A DNA stretch of 64,000 nt from Siphonodentalium dalli (taxonomy: Eukaryota > Mollusca > Scaphopoda > Gadilida > Siphonodentaliidae), in the NCBI GenBank assembly GCA_032622095.1, contig CP136069.1:155113043-155177042 (forward strand), read 5' to 3'. Position numbers and translations under genes: made by a program. Positions 12,501 to 27,500 of this stretch are shown here, one piece after another; position 1 is the first letter of the stretch, and every line of letters begins with the position of its first letter. Below the pieces are notes generated by a model. The model had not been told where the DNA came from and searched no databases. It worked only from the letters and a program-made list of their open reading frames with translations.

Positions 12501-15500
12501 CTAGCAATAGAGCGATTCCACATGACATCACACATCCCAGTTTGCATTGTGCGGTGCCTTGTTAGATGTGGCAATGAGTATAAACAAAGCCACTTTTGTA
12601 GGAAGTTATAATCAAGTGTCACTCGTTCGTGTGTCATCCATATCAATTATTGTTTTGTTAACAGTTTTGTGCACACAATGTTATTTAAAGTTGATTGTTA
12701 AGATAAAAAATTTCCAACTAAAAATTTAAATAGTATACCCCCGATCGATGATGTGTTATGAATATTAATTGTGCTGCGTTATAACACCGTGGTAATATTG
12801 ACTTCAATTTCTGCTATTCTCACTTTCAACATGCAGATTTAGAGAATTATACAAGTAGTTCTGTAAAAGCATATACATCTATACATGCCACAGTGAAAGG
12901 ATATGTCATGCTAACCTGTAGGATCTTCTGCAAATGTTTTACTGAATCTGTTTGAGAATCTAAAGTTTCCTCCACATTGTTGCGACAATGTACATGTAAA
13001 TGGGAATCAACGAATGTTTTGCAAGAGAATGACATGAAATTTCACACATTACACATGCTTCACGGTTTTTATACACGCAACCTTCACCAAACGAGTTCAC
13101 TTTGTGCCATTGTTGCCACTTGACAAGTAACTGACTCGGGCAATTATTATTAATTACTTCCGTACACAATGGTTTGTCAAAAGAATGGACCCTAATCATA
13201 ATTTCGTCCATAAATATATCCAGGTATCTGAGAAATCCAAAAAACAAACGACGTTTATGTAAATAGGAGAATGTTGTTGAGATCGTCGTGGCGATAATGG
13301 GGGTTGCTGACGGTCATGAGAGGCTGCACATCGACCGATTTGGGTTGGCCTCTTGACTGACAATTACAACATTAATGCTGTAAGCGCACCGTTCTACTGT
13401 ACGACAAAATTTGCTCTGTTCTACTGTACGACAAAATTTGCTCCTCGTATTATGTAAAAAATTGGTGGCGAACAAAATCAGATAGCCTATGTACAAAACA
13501 AAACTTTGTTTCATTATTAGATAGTCTATTCGATATTGAAGTTATAATGGCTTCTCTTACAAATTTGATTCAATGTAAGCATTGATCATTGTTGGTTACC
13601 GGAAATGGCCAAAAATCACTCTAGGTTTTTTGTTCAAATCTGGCTCTATTTTTGTTGTTATCTAACGACAGTCACTTTTACAAGATGTATACAAACACCT
13701 AGGCATCTTAAAACTCTCAGAAAGAAGCTATATTATCGTGTTTCAGTGTTTTAAAACACACATAAATGCACCATCGGGGAGCTCATTTGTTTCGGTGGGA
13801 CATATGGACTACATTATCATTCAAAACAAATTAGGTTAGCCTGTGACAATTCTATTTCAAAACATAACTATGATTAACAATGACATGAAGTTCTTGTATG
13901 TCTGGATATATAACGTTGGCGACAGTTCCGAATCTACACTATTTTGTTTTTGTTTTAAAAACACATGGATTGATGTTGTCAACGAGTGATCTTTTTAACA
14001 GATATCACTCCCTTGTCGGCTTATTTAACATTTCAATGAATTTTTTGTTAGAACTGTTGTTCATGCTTGTTAATATATATAGTGTTGGCAAATATTGCAA
14101 TACGAAGCCATAATGAGAGGTCTTAAAAGTAGCTTTATTAATTAATCCTATTAACTCAGCACTTATTTATGGAAGTTTATACATCCAACATGGCGGTGTG
14201 TCTCGTATCCAATCACGTGATTAAGAATGCTCTATAGTCAGAAAATGTATAGGAAACTTTGTTATGCATATACACTCATTTAATCTGATATAAAAATTAC
14301 ATTGTGCTACTAGTATATGACACTGGGATTACCTATAGTGTTCTAATCCTTTCAATTATTCTGGAGTACACCAGACTATGATGATCAGCTAATCATTTTC
14401 TTCAATTTAGTCATTTACTTAATGTTCTATATATGTCAATATATGTATACATTATGGTCAAACTTCACACATTACAGAGAGATATGTTAAGAGTTCACGT
14501 ATTTTGCAATTAATGCTCAATACGTATGGACATGTTGGTAAACACATACCAAAATAATTTTGAAAAAAAAAAATTATTTTCATTTTTTAAAACTGTTTTT
14601 GGACATAATATCAAAAATCAAAATAAATGTCCACTGCGGGCCATTTATTTCAATGCAGGGGTGTCTGAGACTCAATTAATATCTGTTATTTGGACTAATA
14701 TGTTGCACTTGTAATGTCGTAATATCAATCGCTCTTTTGCAAGCCTTGAAATAGGGTGACTGTCATTTGCAGAATGAGGTCCCCAGAGGGTGAATTTAGT
14801 GATGCTACCCCGCATAGTGGGCTAGCATCACCAAATTCACCCTCTGGGAACCTCATTCTGCTGAGGTGTAAGCAGAATAAGGTCCCCAGAGGGTAAATTT
14901 GGTGATGCTAGCCCGCTATGCAGGGTAGCATCACTAAATTCACCCTCTGGGGACCTCATTCTGCAAATGACAGCTTGCTCTTTTGAGTCTAGTCACTGAC
15001 AGATTTTAAAATATGTTTTGGCAAGTTTCTTTGTACTGCAGTTGTAGCTAGGGACTCCTCTATTAACAAAATACCTATCTGAGGATGTATAAAGGATCCA
15101 CATTATGTTTACCAAATTCAGCCCAACACATGAATTACCTGCAGCAATCGATAGAATCCGGTTCTGCTTTTGATATCCAGAAAATTGAAGTGGTGAATCG
15201 GTTTTCTGTTGATTACTAGTTAAGTGTTGGTATCTACATCATAGTATGTAGCTTATTTGTTAGTTACTTTGATCATGCATAGCATGTGAAATTCCCATTG
15301 TTAAAAAATGAGGCGAAGAACATGAATAAAGCTGCACAAAATGTGAATTCAATCTCAATGTAAACAAATAATTGAAAACAAATGCATTTTCTAGCCTTTA
15401 TAGAACATACTACACACAAAGTTAACATATTCTATAAGTAATATATCTTATCATGCCACCTTACAACATCCTGTTCATTAAAAGTTGTTCCATGGGCTTC

Positions 15501-18500
15501 ATTTTGTGTCTTATATATCTGTTATAATAACGATTTGAGTGCATGCAGTTTTCATCAACATTTCCTGATTTTGTTATGCACCCAGTAAAATTGTGCAGCT
15601 TAATACAATTGCTAAATTGTCTGGCTATCCGATCTTTACTGGTGTATTCTTGTGACAAAAAATATTTCCATATGATGTGCCAAAAATCGGATTTAGTAAC
15701 TTGTTAATTCTTGAGAAAGAGAACAAGACAATCGAAAACAGCGTATTTTGTGCTACCAAACCGGATGATAAAACGCCGAACCAAACATCAAAAGAGCAAC
15801 CGGATTGTATCATTTGCAGCATGTGGATGTGGTTCTATTAATACACAAATTCAGCTCAACAAGTGACATACCTGTTCATCTGTAGTAATAGTATTTAGTT
15901 TATGATTACAACCAAATTCAGTCCAACACATGACTTACCTGTTCAGTGTGTTCACACATGGTGATAATCATGTCCAAATCCAACCAAATTCAGTCCAACA
16001 CATGACTTAAATGTTCACACGTGGTGATATCCATGTCCAAATCTAACCAAATTCAGTCCAAACATGACTTACCTGCTGAGGTGTGGTAATATTAATGCCC
16101 AATAAATCTCTCAAGTTGATGGATGCATTAAGCAGCTGCTCGATGATGTTTTCAGAGATGCTGATGTTCTGCCGTATTATCTCGTCTCGCAATGCAGTCG
16201 CATTTAATATAAGATTACCGATCTGCATTGAGCCTGTCGAAAGAGAAACACACCCAAATGGTACATCATCATGATCGGCAATCGACTCATATGGTGCGTA
16301 GTGATGTTCCGATAACCGGAATCAGAATCAGACATTGGCAGATAATAGCCCGTCAGATATTAATCGGACCCTGAGGTTGAACATCGACTTTCATCAATTG
16401 TCAAAAAAAATCTGTACAATTTCTAAGTGCAATATTCTAGCTTTTAATAAACGTACACCCTACAGCCAGTGTAATAAATGAAAACAGTGTAAAAGGAAGT
16501 TATTGTCCATGATAGCTGTCTGATGTGGTTATAGTTGAGCATGTCAATGTCTATACCTGACATACGCCACTGGATATGAAGTTATTGGTTCAATCACATG
16601 GACACAAAGAAAGCCTAACCTCTTCGCTGCTAAATGATGTTAAGACGTCGTGTGCTGGGCTGTTGACGTTATTGCAATTTTCTAGTGTAAAAATATAATG
16701 GGAACATCACAAGAACCATAAAACTGACTCAGTTAAAATGCTATTATCGTTCACAATCGTGGAACATCATAAACTGTTTGAAACATTGAGATACAGTTAT
16801 TCCGATGCACCAATCTCTGACTTCCAGTTATGTATAATGGCCTGCTAGTGTGCTGAAGTAGGTCCGTAGTACATACAGACCATATAGCACACGGCATGCA
16901 CTTTTACATCCATAATAGTTACGGACGTCATAGTAGCAAAGATGTTAAAGTGCATGCTATTTGATATCCGTGATGTGTCAATGCTTTGATTAATACTTTA
17001 GCACAATGAAATAATACAGTCGCACTGAGAACTATCTTCAATAACACCCAATGTAAGGGGGGATACTGCATAATATGCAAAGGAGGACGATTTAGGGAAT
17101 TCAATGAGTGTATATGGGATCAAACGCCCAACATACATGTACATCAGAATCGGACATCACCTGATTGTGTCTCCAGATAATCAGGAATCGGTCAGAGAGG
17201 CTTTTTCCTTATCGAAACATAACTAATGGTGCATACTAATATTACACTCCCCTTTTGTCAATCAACATCAATAAGATTGTCTGATGATCAAGCATTCAAA
17301 TAGTAGGTCTGTCATTTGTAGAATGAGGTCCCACGAGGGTGAATTTAGTGATGCTACCCCACAGTGGACTAGCATCACTAAATTCACCCTCTGGGGACTT
17401 CATTCTTCTTAGGCCTCATCTTCTGGGAAGTATCTATAGTCTCAAATTAACATTGTTTTTGGTCACTTTTCCTTTCGTTCAGTTGCTATATCCCCTAATT
17501 TGCAGAAGATAAAATGCATAATCGAGGTGACAAATGGGTGAACGTCACCAATTTCAACTGGGAAAATCAATCTGATCCTAGTTCTCCCATAGCAGTTGAG
17601 GCCTAATCAGAATGGGGTCCACAGAGGGTGAATTTGGTGATGCTATCCCGCACAGTGGGCTATCATCACCAAATTCACCCTCTGCGGACCTCATTCTGCA
17701 AATGGCAGACACTATTTCAAGGCTTGGTAGGAGTGGACAAACAAACAACATTTAAATTTGGCCCAAGTGGGAGACTCACATATATAAGAGAATGCATTGA
17801 CACAGGGTGTTTAACCCCTTTAATGACGGGAGCTGTGCTGGTGCAGCATTCATCAACCTGCACCAGTGCATTCTCTTATATATGCGAGTCTCCCATAGGG
17901 AGCCTCGCATATATAAGAGAATGCACTGCTGGCTTAAAAGTTCAAGATAAATATTGTTAGGCCAATGTATTCTCTTATAAATGCGAGACTCCCTATATAT
18001 AACAGAATGCATTTTACAGGGTTTTCGCAAAATTTCAGGAAGCTCCAGACATGGAATGTTTAATCATCTGATATTCCTAAATCAACACTTACCGAGGTCC
18101 GTTCCATTGGCCACCAATGATACCAGTGACTGCAAGGTGCGGACATCAGCAACAATATCTCTGATAGCATCAATATTAGACTGGTTACTCAAAATGACCT
18201 CCGAGTCCCTGATCAGCTTCGACAAACTGTAAATATATACAGCAAAAATATACTGGACAATTGTGGACATGGGGAAATTCAATGTATTTCCATTCTACAA
18301 AATGTTCACACGAGATACTATCAATAGGACATCTCAAGAAGATATATTCGTTGATCGCTATTCACCAAAGTTGAATGCATAATATGATGTCAAACGGGCG
18401 GATTCCTGGCGAACGCAATTCGGAGTTATTCCCGGTAGGCTTTGTGACGTTATCATACAGATGGAGATAAGTTACAAACAGAGAAATTCTTGTTTCTATA

Positions 18501-21500
18501 ATGTCTACTGATGAGTGCATCATGCACGATAGACTGGTTCCTTGGATTGAAACTGAAATTAACATTGTTTGTCGAAAAAAAACACCAATATGGCAGTTTT
18601 TTTTATAATAAACATCAAAATTAATTGGCATTCTAGTAAATGTGGATATATGTAATAAATATAGAACCATCTACGTGTTTGTCATTGTAAATGATTACCA
18701 CATTCAATAGTCAGTGGAGTCTGATGCCATGTATATCATAACAGGAGCTGCACTGGTGCAGTATTAAAGATCCTGTGCCAAATACATTCCCATAGGGAAC
18801 CTCGTATATATAAGAGAATGGCTCAGAATGCACTAGCTTACAAGGTCAAGATAAATATTGTTAGGCCAATTCATTCTCTTATATATGCGAGGCTCCCTAT
18901 GTTAGACTCTCAGATATAAGAGAATGCATTGGCACAGGGTTTTCGCAAAATTTCAGGAGCTCCAGTCATGAAAGGATTAAATGACATGTTTATCCACGCA
19001 ACTGAAATTGGACGTCAACATGGGATAATCGGCCGATCAGGGAATATTCTGTCGAACGTTATCAACAAAACATACAAATTACAAGAGATGGACTGTCGTC
19101 CGGCGTATACCCCCCTCGTGGCATACCGCCTAGTGTGGGCACATCTATAACTTATGATGGCTATACTCAGACATATGGCCCCAGAAATCAGCATTTTCAT
19201 ATAAACAAAGATAACTATAGAACAAAAAACCAAAACAAACTTTTAAATGTGCCATTAAATGTCCTCATAGTGGTGAACACCCATACAAAATTTCATTGAG
19301 TTCCGAGCATTACTGTTCAAGTTATGAGCTGAACAGACATCGGATGGACCAAACAACCAACATTTCCAGATAAACAAAGATGAATAACTCTAGAATGGAA
19401 AAGCGGAACAGAACAATTGAACCCCCTATTGAATGTCCTCATAGCAGCGAATATCCGTACCAAATTCCATTGAGATCCCAGCACAATTGTTGAAGTTACA
19501 ACATGAACAGACACCAGACGGACTAAAAAGCCAACATTTCCAGATAAACAAAGATGAATAACTCTAGAAAGGAAGAGCGGTGCAAAACAATGGAACCCCC
19601 TATTGAATATCCTCATAGCAGTGAACATCCATACCAAATTCCATTGAGATCCCAGCACAATTGTTGAAGTTACAACATGAACAGACACCAGACAGACCAA
19701 AAAGCCAACATTTCCAGATGAACAAAGATGTATAACTCTAGAATGGAATATCCAAACAAAACGATGGAACCCTCTTTTTGATGTCCTCATAGCAGTGAAC
19801 ATCCATACCAAATTCCATTGAGATCCCAGCAAAATTGTTGAAATTACGACATGAACAGACACCAGACAGACCAAAAAGCCAACATTTCCAGATAAACAAA
19901 GATGAATAACTCTAGATTGGAAAATCAAAACAAAACGATGGAACCCTCTATTGAAAGCTCTCATAGTAATCAACATTCGTACCAATTTCATTGCGATACG
20001 AGCACTACTGTTCAAGTTATGACATGAACAGAAACCAGACGGACCAAAAATCCAACATTTCAAGATAAACAAAGATGAATAACTCTAGAATGGAAAATCC
20101 GAACAAAACGATGGAAACCTCTATTTAATGTCCTCATAGTAGTGAACATCCATACCTAATTTCATTGAGATCCGAGCACTACTGTTCAAGTTATGACATG
20201 AACAGACATCGGACGGACGTACGGATGGACGGACGGACGGGTGCAAAACAGGATACCCCCCTTTTCTTTTTTTTAAAGGGGGTATAATAATGATGGAAAG
20301 AGTGTAGGAAACAGAATTTCAAGAAGCTCCAGTCATGAAAGGGATAGAACCAATAACACTAACGGATGTACATCTCTTGATGTGTCCACTGATTTTCATT
20401 TCTACAACGACGCGGCATTCCCAACATGACGTCACAAAACATTTCCAAATATGGAGTGCATTCCTGGCATAGTAAATGTTTGTGAGAATCCTAGTATTTA
20501 GAAATAGTTATAAATACAACTAGATGTGAAAGAATAATCAGTCACGAATATCATTGACTGATAACAACTTGAAGATGATGTCTCCTATATTGCGATGAGT
20601 AAAATGAGTTATGGATAAATCGCCAGTATTCAGTTTTCCAACAACAGTTGAGTTTGACAATGCATGGGAAACTTGTCAACACGTCATTGACCTCTGGTCT
20701 GTGATGTGATCTGTCATGCCATAATCCAATGAAATCACTTGCGTGCTTCGCCACTCTCCAATGAAATGGAGGGAATCAGTAACTGATTATGAACGAGATA
20801 TCCATAGATCTCAATATTGTAAAATTTTAATCGGCTTTTTAAAGAGACTGTATGAGAGAATGAGACCAGCCTAAAGGTTTCAAATTGGGAGAAGTCACTT
20901 CTCCCTGTTTGGTTCTTAGAGAGAAGTGGACTGTTATCAGGGAGAAGTAACAATGACTGAAGTTCAATTTACACCCCAACATCACCCTTCTATGATCTAA
21001 TAAGTATTATGCAACACAAGAGTCCACTTATAAAACCATTATACTAGTGAGTGAGAACACCATTATAATCAGTAAATATACTTTAAATATGCCAAGATGT
21101 CACCCAAGACACCCTCTGGGCAGGTCCCTGCACAGTGATGAGTAGGAGGTATAAACATACAGAGATTGATCGAAAGATGAAACGTCGCCTTGCTGCTCAC
21201 TCTCGGACACTTGTGTATGACATTTGTTATCCAGCGTACACACATATGACTGAATGAATGATAGTGTCCCCGTGGATGGCAATGCTTTCGCTTCGTAGTG
21301 ACCTGTCGATAAAATAAAGTCAATAAGTCAATATTTCTTTAGATTCATAGTGATTATTCAATAAAATATAACAAGATATATTGAATGGAATTTGATACAC
21401 TTTACTACCGGTATATTTAGAAACATACCCAGCCTGGATATAGTTTGTCTGATATTTGCAGAATGAGGTCCCCAGAGGGTGAATTTAGTGATGCTATCCC

Positions 21501-24500
21501 ACATAGCGGGCTAGCATCACCCCAAATTCACCCAAAGGGAACCTTATTCTGCTTAGACCTCAACGGCTGTGGGAGACATAGGATCAGATCTAGATCAAGC
21601 CTTGAAATAGTGTGTCTGTCATTTGCAGAATGAGGTCCCCAGAGGGTGAATTTAGTGATGCTACCCCGCGCAGTGGGCTAGCACCACCAAATTCACCCTC
21701 TGGGGACCTCATTCTGCAAATGACAGACACACTATTTCAAGGCTTGGATCAGATTGAAGTTCCCCAGTTGAAGTTGGTATGTTCACCCATCAGTCACCTC
21801 GATTATGCATTTTATCTTCTGCAAATTATGGGATAAAGAAACTGAACAGAAGGAACTAAATACAATATTAATTTGAGACTATAGATTTAGATACTTCCCA
21901 GAAGATGAAGCAGAATGAGGTCCCCAGTGCTCAGGTGAATTTTTGGATTCTAGTGTGGGAAAGTGACTAAATTCACCTTCTGGGGACCTCATTATGCATA
22001 TGTCAGCCACACAGACTTGCACATACATGTATAGGTAGTGAAACATTATACAGCATACACACACATGACTGTGGCAATGAAAAAAGTCTCTGTTAAAAGG
22101 TAAACTTAATCACTCGATTAGGCCAATATAAATAAATTGCTAGATTCACATCCAACTTTTTCAGAAAAATGGGGCAGGATTTTGTTTTTTATATTTTATT
22201 CTTCCCAAAATAAAGGGTCATGGACAGTTCTAGATATTTAAATTTGAACCAGTATGCTATCTTATATAAAACAAGGTGATTTAGACTGTCCAATTTGATA
22301 AAAATAGATTAATGGGTTATTGAAATGTAATTTGATGGTTAAGGCATGAGAACAAAAATAAAAATGAAAATGTCAATGACACTGTAGCTCAACTTAGGTA
22401 GGGGAATAATTTAATAGTTGATAATAAATGGAGGAATAGGAAAGGTGCTATAATTGAAATGTCTAAGTAAGACAAGATGTACATGTCAATATCAACATTC
22501 ATGACAGGTTTCATAATGATCGAATCAGGGATGTGGTGATTATGGTGTGCCAAAGGATTTAGTGATGCAAAGAGTAAATTATCCACCGGCAGCCATGTTT
22601 TTTTCTCCGAATTACCCCAAAATGACTTGTTCCCATCTACAGCCTTTACAAATCTCATAATGATCTGACCAAAGGTACGACCTGTAGCCTGTGCCAAAGG
22701 ATTTAGTCATGCAAAGAGTAAAATCCAATATGGCTGCTGGCGGCCATGTTTCTTAGCCAAACGACCCCAAAATGACTCGTTCCCCATCTACATGTCAATA
22801 TTAACATCCAGGACAAATTTCATGATGATCAGACGAATAGTACGACCTGTATTCCGCACCAATGGATTTAATTTTGAAATCCAAGATGGCCACCAGCAGT
22901 CATGTTTTTGGGCCGAATGACCCCAAAATGACTCGTTCCCTTCTACATGTCATTGTTAACATCTATGACTAATCTCATGAAGATCTGACCAAAGCTACGA
23001 CCTGTAGCCCGCGCCAAAGGATTTAGTCATGCAAAGAGTAAATTCCAAGATGGCTTATGGCGGCCATGATTTTTGGCCGAATAACTGCAAAGTGACTCGT
23101 TCCCATCTACATGTCAATATTAACATCCATGAAAATTTTTATGAAGATTAGACCAAAGGTACGACCTGTAGCCTGCGCCAAAGGATTTAGTCATGCAAAG
23201 AGTAAAATCCAAGATGGCTGCTGGTGGCCATGTTTTTGGCCGAATGACCCCAAAATCACTCGTTCCCATCTACATGTCAATATTAAGATCCATGACAAAT
23301 TTCATGATGATCAGACGAACAGTACGACCTGTAGCCCGCGCCAATGGATAGAATTTTGAAATCCAAGATGGCCACCAGTGGCCATGTTTTTTGGCCGATT
23401 GACCCCAAAATGACTCGTTCCCATCTACATGTTAATGTCAACATTCTTGACATATTTCATAAAGATCAGACCAAAGGTACGACCTGTAGCCCGCGCCAAA
23501 GGATTTAGTCATGCAAAGAGTAAAATCCAAGATGGCTGCTGGCGGCCATGTTTTTTGGCCGAACGACCCCAAAATGACTCGTTTCCCATCTACATGTCAT
23601 TGTTAACATCCATGACAAATTTCATGAAGTTCCGACGAACAGTACGACCTGTAGCCCGCGCCAATGGATAGAATTTTGAAATCCAAGATGGCCACCAGTG
23701 GCCATGTTTTTTGGCCACCAGCGGCCATGTTTTTTGACCAAATGACCCCAAAATGACTCGTTCCCATCTACATGTCAATGTCAACATTCATGACAAATTT
23801 CATAAAGTTCCGACCAAAGCTATGACCTGTAGCCCGCGCCAAAGGATTTAGTCATGCAAAGAGTAAAATCCAAGATGGCTGCTGGCGGCCATGTTTTTTG
23901 GCCGAACAACCCCAAAATCACTCGTTCCCATCTACATGTCAATATTAAGATCCATGACAAATTTCATGATGATCAGACGAACAGTACGACCTGTAGCCCG
24001 CGCCAATGGATTGAATTTTGAAATCCAAGATGGCTGCCAGCGGCCATGTTTTTTGACCGAATGACCCCAAAATGACTCGTTCCCATCTACATGTCAATGT
24101 CAACAGTCATGACAAATTTCATAAAGATTAGACCAAAGGTACGACCTGTAGCCCGCGCCAAAGGAAATTGTTGACGGACACACGCACACACGGACGACGG
24201 ATGCCAAACCATGGCAATAGCTCAAACTTACAAAGCAAGTTGAGCTAAAAATTAAGGAGGGGACTAAAAATATGTATGTTTCAATAACAATTAGCAAAAG
24301 TCACACATCTTCACTTTTCAAAACTAGAGGTGTGACTGTCCGAATGGGACTAAGGATACCCCCGTGTTTTTAAAATACTAAGATGTTTCACATGTCAGTA
24401 AACATTTAGTTAAAATAATAAAATAACAGTTCCCATTGCAGGTGCACAACCCTAACCCTAATCTTAAACCTATTACCAAAAAATGTAGGAATAAAAGCGC

Positions 24501-27500
24501 GGACAAAATTATGCATGTTGCGAAAATGTTGAAAAAGGGGAATAACTCCACAAAAAAAAGTCGGACAGACATCATAATCGCAGGTGCACAGGTTCCCATG
24601 GTACTAAATATCAGTGCCAAGATTAAAAAACATTGACCTAAAAATGTAGGAATAAAAGCTCAGACAAAATTATGCATGTTGCAAAAAAAATTCTAAGTCG
24701 AAAAAGGGGGATAACTCCACCAAAAAATGTCGGACAGACGTCATAATCACAGGTGCACAGGTTCCCATGGTACTAAATATCGGTGCAAAGTTAAAAAAAA
24801 AATTTACCTAAAAATGTAGGAATAAAAGCTCGGACAAAATTATACATGTTGCGGTAAATTTCTAAGTAGAAAAAGGGGGAATAACTCCACCAAAAAAAGT
24901 CCGAGAGACGTCATAATCGTAGGTGCACAGGTTCCCATGGTGGTTGATGTCTGTGCCAAGTTTCATTGAAATTGATAAAAAAAACGACTGAGAAAATCTC
25001 CGGACAAATTTGTGTCCACGGAATGACGGACGGACGACGGACGGACAAGCTGATTCCAGTATACCCCCGTAACTTCGTTGCGGGGGGTATAATAATGATG
25101 ACAAGCTACTATTATAGCATCCTTTATAGGAGCTGTGGTGGTGCAGCATTAAAGATCATGTGCCAGTGCATTCTCTATTATATGCGAGTCTCCCATAGGG
25201 AGCATCGCATATATAAAAGAATGCACTGGCTTACACGGTCAAGGTAAATATTGTTAGCATTGTACACAAACATAAATTTGCATTTACCCTTCCATGACTG
25301 CATCATCCTGAAATTTTGTCCTGTGCCAATGCATTTTCTTATCCATGCGAGTCTCGCATATATAAGAGAATGCATAGGCACATGGTTTTCAAAAAATTTC
25401 AGGACGCTCCAGTCATGGAAGGGTTAATGCACATTTATGTTTGTATACCATACCGGCTAGTTCAATCTTACACATTTGTATACCATACCGGCTAGTTCAA
25501 TCTTACACATTTGTATACCATACCGGCTAGTTCAATCTTACACATTTGTATACCATACCGGCTAGTTCAATCTTACACATTTGTATACCATACCGGCTAG
25601 TTCAATCTTACACATTTGTATACCATACCGGCTAGTTCAATCTTACACATTTGTATACCATACCGGCTAGTTCAATCTTACACATTTGTATACCATACCG
25701 GCTAGATCAATCTTACACATTTGTATACCATACCGGCTAGACCAATCTTACACATTTGTATACCATACTGGCTAGACCAATCTTACACATTTGTATACCA
25801 TACTGGCTAGACCAATCTTACACATTTGTATACCATACTGGCTAGACCAATCTTACACATTTGTATACCATACTAGCTAGACCAATCTTACACATTTGTA
25901 TACCATACTGCTAGATCAATCTTACACATTTGTATACCATACTGCTAGATCAATCTTACACATTTGTATACCATACCAGCTAGACCAATCTTACACATTT
26001 GCCGATGTCATTGGTGCACATTACATGTGCAGTGTTAATTTCTCATTTCAAAATTGATCAGTTATATTGTTTTGGGCATGTGTCTTATAAGCCTCCTTCA
26101 CTTTTTAATATTTTCTAATTCTACTTTTTTTGGGGTTTACTGTTGGTTTTCTCAATGATCATATATATTTTTTTTCAATTTGGCAAAAGTTCTGAAAAAT
26201 GGCCACATAAAAGCAGAAATGGCCGAAAAATTTGCCAAAATGAATAATGAACCTCAAGTACTCAAATTCAACTATATTCCACCTCCAGAAAGAAACAGCT
26301 TCTTTCATTGGTCAGAAGTTCATGAAATAAATCACATGCTAACATCTCAAGCACAGCATAAGAGAAACCAGAACAAATATTGATTTGTCTCTTGCCAGAC
26401 TTTTTCTCTTCCTGATGTCATTTAATGATTTATGCTGAACGACAAAAGATTTTGACATTTTGCACTGATCATTTTTCCGAAATGAATGACAAATTGTTGA
26501 GAATGATCAGGACATGTACATCATTGAGGTTGATTGATGGTGACATGGAATAATATTGACAGCTTGGACCCTATGTTCAACCTCGTTGCTCCGTGAATCA
26601 GTTGAACAAAACCAAGCCGTCAATGTCACACCATGTTACCGTCAATCAACCACAATAACATACAGTAATGCCCTAAATAATCGACTCCTTAACCACAGCA
26701 TAATTATGGGTAATTTTTCAGGATTTAGTTGGAAATATGGCTTGTTGCCATTCATCGGAAAGCTATCAGTGAGAGCTTTCCGATGAATGGCAACAAGCCA
26801 TATTTCCAACTAAATCCTGAAAAATTACCCATAATTCTGCTGTTGTTAAGGAGTCGATTATTTAGGGCACTACTGTATAACATTGGTATCAGAAGTGCTA
26901 ATATAAACATTGTCTCCCATCCTGCTAAACCCTTTCTATACTATCATTGATGAGTAGTTATCCATTAAAAAATTTCAGATATTAAGTTCAACAAAGGACC
27001 AATCTTATTATCTTAACATTTCCCTCAAATAAATTGGACTCTTTCTGCACATTTATTGTCTGTCATCTGTTCATGTTTCCTGAAAACCCCTCCAGATGAA
27101 GAATAGACCATTCCAATAAATACTTTTATAACTGAGTGGGAGAATCCATTTAGTATAGAAAGGGTTAATGGTAAGTGATACTCACATTCTGTGTGTTGCA
27201 CCTTCATGTTTGGTCTCATTTTTACGGCAACAAGTATAATGAACAACACAAGAGGCCATATTATTTCAATGGCCAACTGGATCTGAAAAAAGATCATTTG
27301 AGATGGAATTGCATCAGATTAAATGTTGGCTATGTGTTATAATAGTTCATAACTAAAACTGTTTATTACACCTACAGTAATGCTCTAATTAATCGACCTC
27401 TTAACCAAAGCAGAATTATGGGTAACTTTTCAGGATTTAGTCGGAAATATGGCTTGTTGCCATTCATCGGAAAGCTCTCCCCGAGAGCATTCCGATGAAT

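Noticed and set aside
19317-20072. Minus-strand open frame of 251 codons with repeated GNVGFLVCLVSVHVV-like units
   Set aside because: It is the translation of 174-bp tandem monomers, a multiple of three, so one frame stays open by periodicity. No start context, splice signals or known family.
23111-23671. Plus-strand frames with RPKVRPVACAKGFSHAKSK-like repeated peptides
   Set aside because: They are translations of the family D tandem monomers; the same peptides recur in step with the DNA period.
25438-25999. Regular direct repeats considered as a CRISPR array
   Set aside because: Units are contiguous with no unique spacers, and the setting is animal nuclear DNA.
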